Shown: piece after piece, positions 40,928 through 48,938 of the stretch
Layout of the letters: every line of letters starts with the position of its first letter
Numbering within the stretch: the first letter of the stretch is position 1
Source: Chitinophagales bacterium
GTDB taxonomy: Bacteria > Bacteroidota > Bacteroidia > Chitinophagales > Chitinophagaceae
Reading direction: 5' to 3'
Assembly: GCA_017303835.1 (NCBI GenBank)
Contig: JAFLBI010000001.1
Coordinates: forward strand, 2,046,001 to 2,110,000
Length of the DNA stretch: 64,000 nt
Notes under the pieces: generated by a model
The model's input: the letters and a program-made list of their open reading frames with translations, nothing else
The model's database searches: none
What the model was told of the DNA's origin: nothing
Position numbers and translations under genes: made by a program

Positions 40928-43900
40928 TTAAAAAGAAACTTGTATCCCGGCTGACCAACTGCGCATCATCATACCGCCTCTTAACTGTACCAATTCAGGA
41001 TCTTTATCAATGCGAGTACTGGTCCATGTAAGCAGATTCTGACCTCTTAGATATAATGCCGCCCTACTTAGTTTTGCTCTAGATAAAAAAGCTGTGGGTA
41101 GATTATAGGTAATGGAGAGATTTTTAAGTCTTATGTACATTAGGTCTGTTAGTGCAACTGAAGAAGTTGGAAATACTGAAGACATTAAATTGGTTAATGT
41201 ACCTACTGTACCAGAAAAAGGTCTTGGATACTTGGTTATATCCCCAGGTTGTCTCCAGTAGTTCCCTTCCCATTCTGCTACAGGATTGGATAACTGCCCA
41301 GGATAAGTTGAACCATATAGCCAATTACTGGTGAATTGCTGTGAAAATTGAAAGAAAATATCCAGGTCAAACCCTTTGTAAGAAATAGTATTACCTAAAC
41401 CACCAAATGTTCTGGGAATAGCAGAGCCTACAAAATCAATGTCGGTTGCGTTTATTATGCCATCCTTATTAAAGTCCTTGAAAACTGGCAGCCCTGTTGC
41501 AGGATCAACCCCTTCATACTTTTGCGTCCATTCTGCAGCTAAAGGATACCTAGGGCTGTTTACAGGTAAACCTATACGCAGGCGATTTGCAAAGGCAGAT
41601 TTATCAAGGTCTGGGAACTCCAGCAGTTTATTTTTTAGTAACGTAATATTAAAGTTGGTTCTCCACTGCAGCGTTGCATTAGGACGCGTATTATTTGTTG
41701 TTAATTCAAACTCCCATCCTTTGTTTTCTACCACTGCGGGAATATTCGATAAAAATGAGTTGAAACCAGTTGTAGATGGTACTGGGTAATCCGCAAGCAA
41801 ATCGGTTGACTTGGTACGATACCAGTTGATATTGAAAAGAATACGGTCTTTTAATATGCCCAACTCTAAAGCAGCATCAGTTTTATAACTTGATTCCCAT
41901 CCAATTGAAGGATCACTCAAATAGGTTGAAGCAAGCCCGGAACCTCCATTATACCAGATATTACTGGCGGTAAAAAGATTCGTCCATCTAAAGTCTGGGA
42001 TATTGTCATTACCACTTTTACCATAACTCATTCTCAGTTTACCGAAGCTAACAAAAGGAAAGAGTTGCTTAGCCCATTGCTCACTACTGAAAATCCATCC
42101 CAGACCAAAAGCACCAAAATCTCCCCACTGTTTATTAGGCCCAAATCTAGAAGAGCCATCTCTTCTAAATGTTAGGTTTAATAAGTACTTATCATTTAGC
42201 TGATAATTAACTCGACCGTAAAGAGAAGAAAATTTATACTCGTTAAAAACAGAGCTTCTACTGGAAACATTAGTAGATGCCGACCAGCTTCTCAATAAAA
42301 GATCAGATGTAAATCCGTCAAAATTAATCTGGTAAGTTTCACTACTTCTACTAAATGAAGTGGCACCCATTAAAACATCCAGCTTTCCGCTGAAAAGCTT
42401 ACTGGTATAATTCAACTGCGGTTCAATATTCAAGGATTGAAAAAAAGCATCAACAAAGCTCGCATTAGGAATTAATACCCCGGGATTAATTGGGTTCAAT
42501 GCTGTAGATGGTACACCACTTTCTCTTGTATTAACTTGGTAGTTAAAGCCGATTTGTGTTTTAAAGGTTAATCCTTTATATATCCTATAATTTAAATCTA
42601 GGTTATTTACATAACTTTTTGTAATTGAGCTCTGAGTTGCATTTTCAGGAGCATCTGGGTTTAACAATAAACCATTTTGTGATATACTACTAGATGGAAA
42701 CCAAGGTGTACCATCAGGATTTCTCAAGGGCATATTCGGCGGCAATGATTGTGTTAAACCACCAAGGACTTGAATAGCCCCCCTTGAAGGATAAAGTTTA
42801 TCCAAAACATAGTTTGTATTAAAGTTGATTCTCAGTCTATCATTCACAGACACGTGAGCTATATTCAAACTTCCTGAAATTCTCTCCTGATAAGGATTTC
42901 CTCTCGTAATATCATTTTGCTTAAGATAGCCGGCACTTGCATAAAAGTTCAGCTTTTTGTTCCCACCAGAGAAATTTGTTTGAACATTTAATACTGGAGC
43001 TCTGTTACCAAACTCATACACAGCCCAATCTTGTGTTGCATTATTCTGATCCCATGTAACAAGATCTGGAGCAGAAGAGGCCGTTGGAGTAATTGGATTA
43101 ATTGCTACACCGGTAGTTGGATTGTAGTTACCTAAATTAAATGCATCATTCCTGAGCTTTAAATATGCAGGCAGACCCATTCTTTTAGGAAGATTAATAA
43201 CTTGGTTGATACCAGTACTCACATCTACTGTTACCTTAGATGCTCCTAACTTTGCTTTCTTTGAAGTGATGATAACAACACCATTAGCACCTCTTGAACC
43301 GTAAATAGAAGTGGCATCAGCATCTTTCAAAATCTCTATGCTCTCAATATCAGCAGGATTAATCGCATTCAAAGTTGATGCACCCCAAGGCATATAACCA
43401 CCCGAACCTGATCTGTTCGCAGCTGGCAATATTGCTCCATCCAGTATAAACAAAGGCTGATTACCAGACTGTATAGTGTTCACACCACGAATCTGCATTT
43501 CGATATTACTACCTAATGCGCCCGATGTTTGTGTAATAGCAACACCTGCCACACGGCCTTGTAAAGCTTGAATAGGATTATATACAGGCTGTTTTTCAAT
43601 TACCTCAGCTTTAACCGATGTAACTGCACCAGTTTTAAATCTTTTGGTTGTTTGTCCATAAGCAATCAATTGAACTTCATCCAAGGGAGAAAATCTTGAT
43701 TTAACTGTAATCTGCTGAATCAAACTTTTACTATTGATTTTAAACTCAGTCGTTTCTATATTCACAGCAGAAATAACTAATATGGCTTCAGGATCAACAT
43801 CAGTCAATTCAAAAACACCATTTTGATTCGTTGCAACACCTTTAGTAGTTCCCTTAATTAATACGGAAGCACCGACTACAGGCTCTTTATTCTCATTCAA

Positions 43901-44347
43901 AACAAGCCCCGAAACTTTAATTCCTTGACTAAGTTCTTTATTACTGACTAACTGAACTTCATCCTTGGGCTTTGTATCAGCAAGAGGCTTAATCACGATT
44001 GTACGATCGATAACTGAAAAAGAAAGCGGTTTTGATGCCAATAGTTTTTCCATTGCCTCATTCAAAGAAACGTTCCTTAGATCTAAGGTGACTTTTCCTG
44101 CATTTTCTAAAGAACCAACATTATACAAAACATCATAACCTGCTTGCTTGGCAATCTGCCGTAAAACTTTTTGAAGTGGTGCATTTTTCTCATTAATGCT
44201 AACCTGTGCAAATCCAGATGCGTTAGATTGTAGCACTACAAAAAGTAGACAGGAGACTAATAGTTTCATTCTTAGTAGTTTTTCTCTTGCAAGTTTGATC
44301 AACATTCCGTTGAGGCTTTGTTGAGCAGCGGAAAAAAAGATTTCCAT
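40928..44347 (-). CDS. SusC/RagA-family TonB-dependent transporter with STN domain (block B)
   Basis: 1139 residues from the ATG at 44347 (MEIFFSAAQQSLNGMLIKLA); a frame 41 codons longer overlaps the intergenic hairpin and is rejected. STN domain with VSINEKNAPLQKVLRQIAKQAGYDVLYNVGSLENAGKV, carboxypeptidase-regulatory-like domain (IKVSGLVLNENKEPVVGASVLIKGTTKGVATN), plug with GVNTIQSGNQPLFILDGAIL and INPADIESIEILKDADATSIYGSRGANGV, barrel ending RSWSAGIQVSF. It is a close paralogue of the block A transporter. It is the gene nearest FecR and the sigma factor, so it is the most direct target of that switch. Confidence 0.95.
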   Translation of the reverse strand: MEIFFSAAQQSLNGMLIKLAREKLLRMKLLVSCLLFVVLQSNASGFAQVSINEKNAPLQKVLRQIAKQAGYDVLYNVGSLENAGKVTLDLRNVSLNEAMEKLLASKPLSFSVIDRTIVIKPLADTKPKDEVQLVSNKELSQGIKVSGLVLNENKEPVVGASVLIKGTTKGVATNQNGVFELTDVDPEAILVISAVNIETTEFKINSKSLIQQITVKSRFSPLDEVQLIAYGQTTKRFKTGAVTSVKAEVIEKQPVYNPIQALQGRVAGVAITQTSGALGSNIEMQIRGVNTIQSGNQPLFILDGAILPAANRSGSGGYMPWGASTLNAINPADIESIEILKDADATSIYGSRGANGVVIITSKKAKLGASKVTVDVSTGINQVINLPKRMGLPAYLKLRNDAFNLGNYNPTTGVAINPITPTASSAPDLVTWDQNNATQDWAVYEFGNRAPVLNVQTNFSGGNKKLNFYASAGYLKQNDITRGNPYQERISGSLNIAHVSVNDRLRINFNTNYVLDKLYPSRGAIQVLGGLTQSLPPNMPLRNPDGTPWFPSSSISQNGLLLNPDAPENATQSSITKSYVNNLDLNYRIYKGLTFKTQIGFNYQVNTRESGVPSTALNPINPGVLIPNASFVDAFFQSLNIEPQLNYTSKLFSGKLDVLMGATSFSRSSETYQINFDGFTSDLLLRSWSASTNVSSRSSVFNEYKFSSLYGRVNYQLNDKYLLNLTFRRDGSSRFGPNKQWGDFGAFGLGWIFSSEQWAKQLFPFVSFGKLRMSYGKSGNDNIPDFRWTNLFTASNIWYNGGSGLASTYLSDPSIGWESSYKTDAALELGILKDRILFNINWYRTKSTDLLADYPVPSTTGFNSFLSNIPAVVENKGWEFELTTNNTRPNATLQWRTNFNITLLKNKLLEFPDLDKSAFANRLRIGLPVNSPRYPLAAEWTQKYEGVDPATGLPVFKDFNKDGIINATDIDFVGSAIPRTFGGLGNTISYKGFDLDIFFQFSQQFTSNWLYGSTYPGQLSNPVAEWEGNYWRQPGDITKYPRPFSGTVGTLTNLMSSVFPTSSVALTDLMYIRLKNLSITYNLPTAFLSRAKLSRAALYLRGQNLLTWTSTRIDKDPELVQLRGGMMMRSWSAGIQVSF

Positions 44348-44353
44348 AACTTT

Positions 44354-44385
44354 GGTTGTTTTGGTTGATGAATACAAGTCTTGCC
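44354..44385 (-). promoter_or_regulatory. Conserved leader of susC block B
   Basis: Minus strand: GGCAAGACTTGTATT then CATCAACCAAAACAACC, seven bases before the susC start. It matches the leader at 37960-37992 with a few substitutions. Conservation outside coding DNA implies a shared functional element. Confidence 0.6.
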
Positions 44386-44410
44386 GACTATTTTTATCTC
44401 CAGAATTTCG

Positions 44411-44434
44411 CCGGAAGTGTTGCCGCACTTCCGG
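44411..44434 (-). other. Hairpin between fecR and susC
   Basis: CCGGAAGTG, six bases, CACTTCCGG: a 9-bp perfect stem in the gap between fecR and susC block B. No U tract follows, so it is more likely an mRNA processing or stability element than a terminator. Confidence 0.55.
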
Positions 44435-44441
44435 TTTCTGT

Positions 44442-45647
44442 TTATTTCTTTTTACTTCCAGAACGCACAATCACCCGCTTATCCTCAATACTACAATGCA
44501 CCGTACCTGTTAACTCGATCATTTCCAATACTTTGGATGCTGGTACGTTACGTGAAATGCTCCCCCCAATCTTACTATGCACTTCGCCTTCATACACCAC
44601 TTCTATATCATACCATCTTGCCACCTGACGCATCACATCCTGTATATCCATTTCACTTCCAAAATCAAACTTGCCATTTATCCAAGCCAATACGGCATCC
44701 ATATCTACCTGCTTGTTAATGCTTATATCATTCGATAATTCAGCCTGCTCCCCCACATCAAGCTTTTGGTATTGCGCAACACCTTGTTTCCTTACTTGTA
44801 CTTTACCTTCCGCTAAGGTTGTTTTAATAACAGCTTCTTCTTTATATGCATTAACATTGAACTTGGTACCTGTTACTAAAATTTCTGCCCTTTCATCTAC
44901 CTGAACATAGAATGGCTTACCAGACTTGGCTACATCAAAATAAACCTCACCTGTTATTGTTACCCGTCTTTCAGAATTACTAAAAACAACCGGAAATTTT
45001 ATTGAAGAGGACGCATTTAGCCATACCTGTGTACCATCTGACAACAATATTTTATACTGCCCGCCTCGGGGCGTAGCGACTGTATTATACAGTTGAGCAG
45101 AAATAGTCGATTGCTGATCTTGTTCATAAGCAAGCATTCCATTATCTCCTTGTACAATATGCAATGAGCCTTGTTTCGCAAGCGTATCGGATTTTGTATC
45201 ATCTAATAAAACTACAGTTCCGTCTGCTAGTGTCAGTACAGCTTTGTCGCCTCCGGGTGCTACGTCAGCTTTTGAAACCTTTGCAGTTGCTGACTTGGGA
45301 ACTGATTCCTGATGACGATACATCAATGAAAAACCTATCACAAAAATCAAGACAGCCGCCACGGCTGAGAGATAAATTATTAAGCGCTTTGATATCACGG
45401 GTTCTTGCTGACGAGACTTTACAAAACCCAATCTCACATGTATATGCTGTAGCATCGCTTCAGCCAATACATGTTCTTCTTCCGTCAAAGGTGTAGCGAG
45501 CTGTTGTTGAAATGATTCATACAAAATAATCCTTAAACTATCGGCCTCATCCGTTTGAAGAAAAGCCAACAGCCATTCTTTCTCCCCATCCGTCCATTCC
45601 TGCTCATTAATTAGCTGCAATAATTGTAGCCTAAGGCCTTGATCCAT
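44442..45647 (-). CDS. FecR-family anti-sigma factor
   Basis: 401 residues. A cytoplasmic N-terminal part (1-85, DQGLRLQLLQLINEQEWTDGEKEW), a single membrane helix (about 89-108: LIIYLSAVAAVLIFVIGFSLMY), then the periplasmic FecR domain (about 180-280: NTVATPRGGQYKILLSDGTQVWLNASSSIKFPVVF, VTITGEVYFDVAKSGKPFYVQV) and a C-terminal DUF4974 secretin/STN-like domain (about 325-395). It transmits the signal of the transporter's STN domain to the sigma factor. It is 58 bases downstream of the sigma gene. Confidence 0.95.
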   Translation of the reverse strand: MDQGLRLQLLQLINEQEWTDGEKEWLLAFLQTDEADSLRIILYESFQQQLATPLTEEEHVLAEAMLQHIHVRLGFVKSRQQEPVISKRLIIYLSAVAAVLIFVIGFSLMYRHQESVPKSATAKVSKADVAPGGDKAVLTLADGTVVLLDDTKSDTLAKQGSLHIVQGDNGMLAYEQDQQSTISAQLYNTVATPRGGQYKILLSDGTQVWLNASSSIKFPVVFSNSERRVTITGEVYFDVAKSGKPFYVQVDERAEILVTGTKFNVNAYKEEAVIKTTLAEGKVQVRKQGVAQYQKLDVGEQAELSNDISINKQVDMDAVLAWINGKFDFGSEMDIQDVMRQVARWYDIEVVYEGEVHSKIGGSISRNVPASKVLEMIELTGTVHCSIEDKRVIVRSGSKKK

Positions 45648-45705
45648 AAAAGCACTTTATGGATAAATACAATCGAATTCAAGGAAAGGGGGGATGTATG
45701 GCCCA

Positions 45706-46299
45706 CTAACTATGCTGTAAGAGTACAATTAGGGTAATGGCTGCCAGTTTATCGGCATCCTGCTGTGCATGATTTTTAATCTGCAAAATGGCCGCTGCAA
45801 GATATTCTTTCACGGTATGCTTCGAAATACCCATTTCCTGTGCTGCCTGCTCATAAGTATAGCCTTGCAGCTTACATAATTCAAATACACGTTTGCGCTG
45901 GGGAGAAAGTAGGCTTATTGCTTTCTCCAGAATACTCAATTGTATATCGGTTAAATCATCCTGTGTATCATCTTCTGCTAACTCTTTAGCTGCCTCTTGC
46001 AGCAGTACTGCTTCCCGACTCTTCTTCTTCAGTGCGTTAATAGCCCGGTTATAACTGGAAATAAACAACCACCCCCCAATGGATCGCTCTTGATCTAAGC
46101 TGGCTCTTTTTTGCCATAAAGTGCTAAACACTTCCTGTACAATATCCTCTGCAACACCCGAATCCTTGGTTAACTTCAATACGTTCATATAAACAGCTTT
46201 CTGATACAACCAGAATAGTTGGTCAAAAGCGGCCATATCATCTTTGATAAGACGCGCTACCAAGTCCATTTCAGCTATCGTATCCAGCTTTTCAGTCAT
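45706..46299 (-). CDS. ECF-type RNA polymerase sigma factor
   Basis: 197 residues. Region 2 (about 10-90): DMAAFDQLFWLYQKAVYMNVLKLTKDSGVAEDIVQEVFSTLWQKRASL; region 4 (about 120-175): AISLLSPQRKRVFELCKLQGYTYEQAAQEMGISKHTVKEYLAAAIL. No extracytoplasmic extension, as usual for FecI-type factors. It is upstream of fecR, susC, susD and the thioredoxin gene and probably activates the transport operons, with the shared leaders as plausible promoter regions. Confidence 0.95.
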   Translation of the reverse strand: MTEKLDTIAEMDLVARLIKDDMAAFDQLFWLYQKAVYMNVLKLTKDSGVAEDIVQEVFSTLWQKRASLDQERSIGGWLFISSYNRAINALKKKSREAVLLQEAAKELAEDDTQDDLTDIQLSILEKAISLLSPQRKRVFELCKLQGYTYEQAAQEMGISKHTVKEYLAAAILQIKNHAQQDADKLAAITLIVLLQHS

Positions 46300-46361
46300 G
46301 ACACATTGAAAATCAATGCACCTAAGATAATGAAAAGGATTGTAGCGCTATATAATGCTTC

Positions 46362-46682
46362 TTAGATGATTAGTATTTTGTTCTCAAAGTCTGATCTGAA
46401 GTTTGCTCCAATTGGCAGATTTACTGCACCAACTTGTAAAGAATAACGATCAAAAGATTTGACTTGTGTAATGTTAACTAGATATGACTTATGGATACGC
46501 ACAAACTGTGCAACCCCGAATAAGTCTTGTAATTCCTTAATCGTTATATGAACTGCATATGTTTGCCCTAAGGTTACAATCTTGCAATAATTACGGGCAC
46601 CCTCTATAAAAAGTATATCCTGAATTGCAATTCGCAGATATTTATTGTGCCACTTTATAAAGAAAAAGCCATTACTCGTCAT
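46362..46682 (-). CDS. Stand-alone LytTR DNA-binding protein
   Basis: 106 residues, an almost pure LytTR domain: FFIKWHNKYLRIAIQDILFIEGARNYCKIVT, TIKELQDLFGVAQFVRIHKSYLVNITQVKSFDR, LPIGANFRSDFENKI. It lacks a receiver or membrane region, so it is either regulated by expression level or works with a partner. It lies 62 bases upstream of the ECF sigma gene in the same orientation and may control it. Confidence 0.92.
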   Translation of the reverse strand: MTSNGFFFIKWHNKYLRIAIQDILFIEGARNYCKIVTLGQTYAVHITIKELQDLFGVAQFVRIHKSYLVNITQVKSFDRYSLQVGAVNLPIGANFRSDFENKILII

Positions 46683-46800
46683 CTGCTTTTTTGAATAAAT
46701 ACAGCACGATGGTTAAAATGGGGGGATTCCGGTTTGACCATTTAATGAGAGAAGGATATTCTATAACACTTATGGTGTCATTGTTATAGGTTCTTATATA

Positions 46801-47100
46801 CTAATTTTTATACCGCTTAAGCGTCTTAGACTTCTGCAAAACTTCGGATAATTTGTAAAAGGTTCGACCACCCATTTGATGTTTTTCTATTAGCCCTTGG
46901 TCAGCCCATTTAGTTAGGGTAGTTTTAGAAAGCTTAGGTTCAAATCGCTCACATACTTTAGCTGGCGAAAGTAACTTCTCCGGCTCTTTCTCCAAAGCAG
47001 CTCTTACCTCCTCTTGAATGATAGGACGCAAAGCCTGTACCAATAGAGCAGTGAACTCCTCTACTGTAAAGCCAGATAGTATGACTTGTGGGTTCTTCAC
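46801..47100 (-). CDS. HTH_17-like (excisionase/MerR-type) DNA-binding protein
   Basis: 99 residues. A helical N-terminal part (FTALLVQALRPIIQEEVRAALEKEPEK) leads to a helix-turn-helix: LLSPAKVCERFEPKLSKTTLTKWADQGLIEKHQMGGRTFYKLSEVL, which follows the HTH_17 excisionase pattern. Proteins of this kind occur in many mobile and accessory regions of Bacteroidota; a role in DNA rearrangement or in regulating the neighbours is plausible but not shown. It overlaps the upstream gene by four bases (ATGA). Confidence 0.8.
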   Translation of the reverse strand: MKNPQVILSGFTVEEFTALLVQALRPIIQEEVRAALEKEPEKLLSPAKVCERFEPKLSKTTLTKWADQGLIEKHQMGGRTFYKLSEVLQKSKTLKRYKN

Positions 47101-47387
47101 TTCTGAAATCTTTTCCTCTCTCTATACTCTTCATATTTTTTGTAGGCCAATACAGCTACTAATCCAAAAATCCCACCAATGATTAAGTTTCTAAAAGTCT
47201 TTGAATATGACTTACTACCACTCGACGGTGGCATTGGCGGAATATTTGGCATTGTCTGTTGTACAATAGGTGTTATCTGTACGGGTGTTGGTGCAGGGGG
47301 CGGCGGCGGCAGAGGCATCTTAGGTGCTGACTTCAATGCATGTAAGTAATCTGCTCTTGATGACAGGACTGTTTTCAAAATTTCCAT
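47097..47387 (-). CDS. Proline-rich single-pass membrane protein
   Basis: 96 residues. After a short helix, a Pro-rich segment (PKMPLPPPPPAPTPVQITP) and PNIPPMPPSSGSKS form a disordered stretch; a hydrophobic helix (FRNLIIGGIFGLVAVLAYKKYEEYRERKR, about 65-80) anchors the C-terminus with positive charges on the far side. It overlaps the downstream HTH gene by four bases and the zinc-ribbon gene upstream by 13, indicating translational coupling. I do not recognise the family. Confidence 0.7.
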   Translation of the reverse strand: MEILKTVLSSRADYLHALKSAPKMPLPPPPPAPTPVQITPIVQQTMPNIPPMPPSSGSKSYSKTFRNLIIGGIFGLVAVLAYKKYEEYRERKRFQK

Positions 47388-47716
47388 GTAACAATTTTTT
47401 CGTTATCAAAAAGTGTGTACCCGTAGTTGATTAAAATTTTAACAGGTATGCCGTCAATCGCCTTTATTTCAGAATAGACTGCCCAGTTAAAGTTTGAATC
47501 CAACAATACTTGCGCGGAAAAAGGGGTATTCCCATATTTATTAAAGGCATTCTTCAAGAGAACCTCATTTTCAAGAAGCGCAATTTTATTCCGATTAAAC
47601 TCAGCACGATTGCGCTCACGTTCTAGCTTGGCTGCATACGCGCAGTCATCACTACAATAAGATGTTGACTTTCTGAATGGGGGGATTTGCAACCCGCATT
47701 GGAAACATGTATACAT
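47375..47716 (-). CDS. Zinc-ribbon protein with coiled-coil linker
   Basis: 113 residues. The N-terminal ribbon has CFQCGLQIPPFRKSTSYCSDDC (CxxC followed by CxxxC, residues 4-25). A basic helix (AAKLERERNRAEFNRNKIALLENEVLL) leads to a C-terminal beta domain (QVLLDSNFNWAVYSEIKAIDGIPVKILINYGYTLFDNEKIVTWKF). The family is not known to me. It belongs to the tightly overlapping three-gene group with the Pro-rich and HTH genes. Confidence 0.7.
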   Translation of the reverse strand: MYTCFQCGLQIPPFRKSTSYCSDDCAYAAKLERERNRAEFNRNKIALLENEVLLKNAFNKYGNTPFSAQVLLDSNFNWAVYSEIKAIDGIPVKILINYGYTLFDNEKIVTWKF

Positions 47717-47718
47717 AC

Positions 47719-47734
47719 GCTCTATTTATAGAGC
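47719..47734. promoter_or_regulatory. Inverted repeat before the zinc-ribbon gene
   Basis: GCTCTA, TTTA, TAGAGC: a 6-bp perfect dyad starting three bases upstream of the start codon. Operator or translation-control hairpin. Confidence 0.45.
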
Positions 47735-47791
47735 AAAGCTAGCTGACACATGCACTGAAACCTAATACAGAAGAGGGTTTTATGAATGTTT

Positions 47792-47819
47792 GCGTACGCC
47801 TTAATACGAAGGCGTACGC
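47792..47819. repeat. Strong GC-rich inverted repeat after the 344-aa gene
   Basis: GCGTACGCCTT, six bases, AAGGCGTACGC: an 11-bp perfect stem with an internal CGTACG palindrome. It lies between the 344-aa gene (stop at 47852) and the zinc-ribbon gene. There is no convincing U tract on either strand, so it may be a recombination or protein-binding site rather than a terminator. Confidence 0.6.
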
Positions 47820-47851
47820 GTTGTTGTTTTAAAAAATAATATTGACAAAAT

Positions 47852-48886
47852 CTACAACATAATTCGGGAAGGCCTAAACTTCTTATACCTTTCAATTGAA
47901 TAATAAGGCTTAATATTCTTAACTGCATAATCAAAATCCTTCTCTGTTAGCATAGCATCTGCATACTGTTCAATGTAACAGGCAAAGAAAAAGTAGAGGG
48001 CCGATTTAAGATTCCTTTTCCCACCATTTTCTTTGAAGAAAAAATATATACCAGCATCCAAGAACCTCTTAGGAACTTGAGGTGTGTTTCTTAAGGAAAT
48101 TTTATTTGAAAGCGGCACAGTCGGAATTCTAAGGCCATGTTCAAAAATCACATCAAATTCATCTTTAGTTAAGAGAGTATCGCCGATAGCAGATTTCATT
48201 TTATATAGAAAAGAGAAATATTCTTTTACCTCATCATCATTCCAAATACTCGGGATCACATAACCTGGCTTACATAATCTTTTGGATTTCCATTCATCTT
48301 TTTGCTTTACACTATGATCGCTCGCATTTTCAAATAGAAGATCATCAACTGATTTAACTTCATCAGAAATAAATGAATTGAGCCCATCGTTTACTTCAGG
48401 CAGTTGCCAGCAATTGTCGGCAGTTGCCGGCAAATTCTTCAAGAAATTATCAAACTCATCTTTGTTTCCATAGAAATTATCATAGAGCTGAAAATCAAAG
48501 AATTTTGCTAAGTGCGTCTTGTTTGAGTCTTGTATCTCCTCAAGCTTTAGTTGAAAAAACAACCCAAAAACTTCATCACCTACCTCCTCCCTTCTGATGT
48601 AGTGAGTTTCATTCAAATCATAGAAATCACCCTGATACTCAAAAAAGTCTGGGACAGTTTTTTCAACTTCCTTGACACTCTCTTGAAGATATCTTTGATA
48701 ATAATCGTCATCGGCTTGTGCTAGAGTTAAAAATGGCTTATGCGGAATTTCCAAATAAGAGCTGATGGCATATTCATACATATGCTTGGCAGTTGCCGGC
48801 ATTTGCCTCCCTGATAGAACCTGATCGTTAAAGTAGGCAATGATTGAGGATAGTTCAATATGAAGGTCTACGAACATATAGCTCAA
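47852..48886 (-). CDS. Hypothetical protein (344 aa) with repeated in-frame DNA motifs
   Basis: A 344-residue soluble protein (an alternative start is the Met at residue 4). It is acidic and rich in Phe/Tyr/Asp, with three regions: helical N-terminus (HIELSSIIAYFNDQVLSGRQ), a mixed centre (DFFEYQGDFYDLNETHYIRREEVGDEVFGLF) and a conserved-looking C-terminus (AGIYFFFKENGGKRNLKSALYFFFACYIEQYADAML). I do not recognise the family. The gene contains three copies of a 14-base palindromic motif (see 48399-48801). It lies immediately after a terminator, so its promoter is in a 20-base stretch or upstream of that hairpin. Confidence 0.6.
   Translation of the reverse strand: MSYMFVDLHIELSSIIAYFNDQVLSGRQMPATAKHMYEYAISSYLEIPHKPFLTLAQADDDYYQRYLQESVKEVEKTVPDFFEYQGDFYDLNETHYIRREEVGDEVFGLFFQLKLEEIQDSNKTHLAKFFDFQLYDNFYGNKDEFDNFLKNLPATADNCWQLPEVNDGLNSFISDEVKSVDDLLFENASDHSVKQKDEWKSKRLCKPGYVIPSIWNDDEVKEYFSFLYKMKSAIGDTLLTKDEFDVIFEHGLRIPTVPLSNKISLRNTPQVPKRFLDAGIYFFFKENGGKRNLKSALYFFFACYIEQYADAMLTEKDFDYAVKNIKPYYSIERYKKFRPSRIML
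48399..48801. repeat. Three 14-bp palindromic motifs inside the 344-aa gene
   Basis: GGCAGTTGCCAGCA at 48399-48412, GGCAGTTGCCGGCA at 48419-48432 and again at 48788-48801. Each contains GGCAGTTGCC, a near-palindrome, and the last two end in the palindrome TGCCGGCA. In the encoded protein they appear as LPATA and MPATA. Such repetition in coding DNA is unusual and may mark binding or recombination sites. Confidence 0.6.
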
Positions 48887-48906
48887 TTTATATATAAGTT
48901 GTTACT

Positions 48907-48938
48907 AAAAAAAGCCTCCAAAGCATGGAGGTTTTTTT
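48907..48938. terminator. Terminator between the glycan operon and the hypothetical block
   Basis: AAAAAAAGCCTCC, seven bases, GGAGGTTTTTTT: a stem with A and T tracts on both sides, able to act in both directions. On the minus strand it ends the glycan-utilisation operon (last stop at 49038) but also lies just upstream of the 344-aa gene start (48886). Confidence 0.88.

Noticed and set aside
44348-44470. N-terminal extension of susC block B by 41 codons.
   Set aside because: It runs across a hairpin and the conserved leader; the ATG at 44347 matches the start of the paralogous transporter.
45164-45496. Plus-strand 110-codon frame inside fecR.
   Set aside because: It lies within a convincing FecR gene and has no independent evidence.
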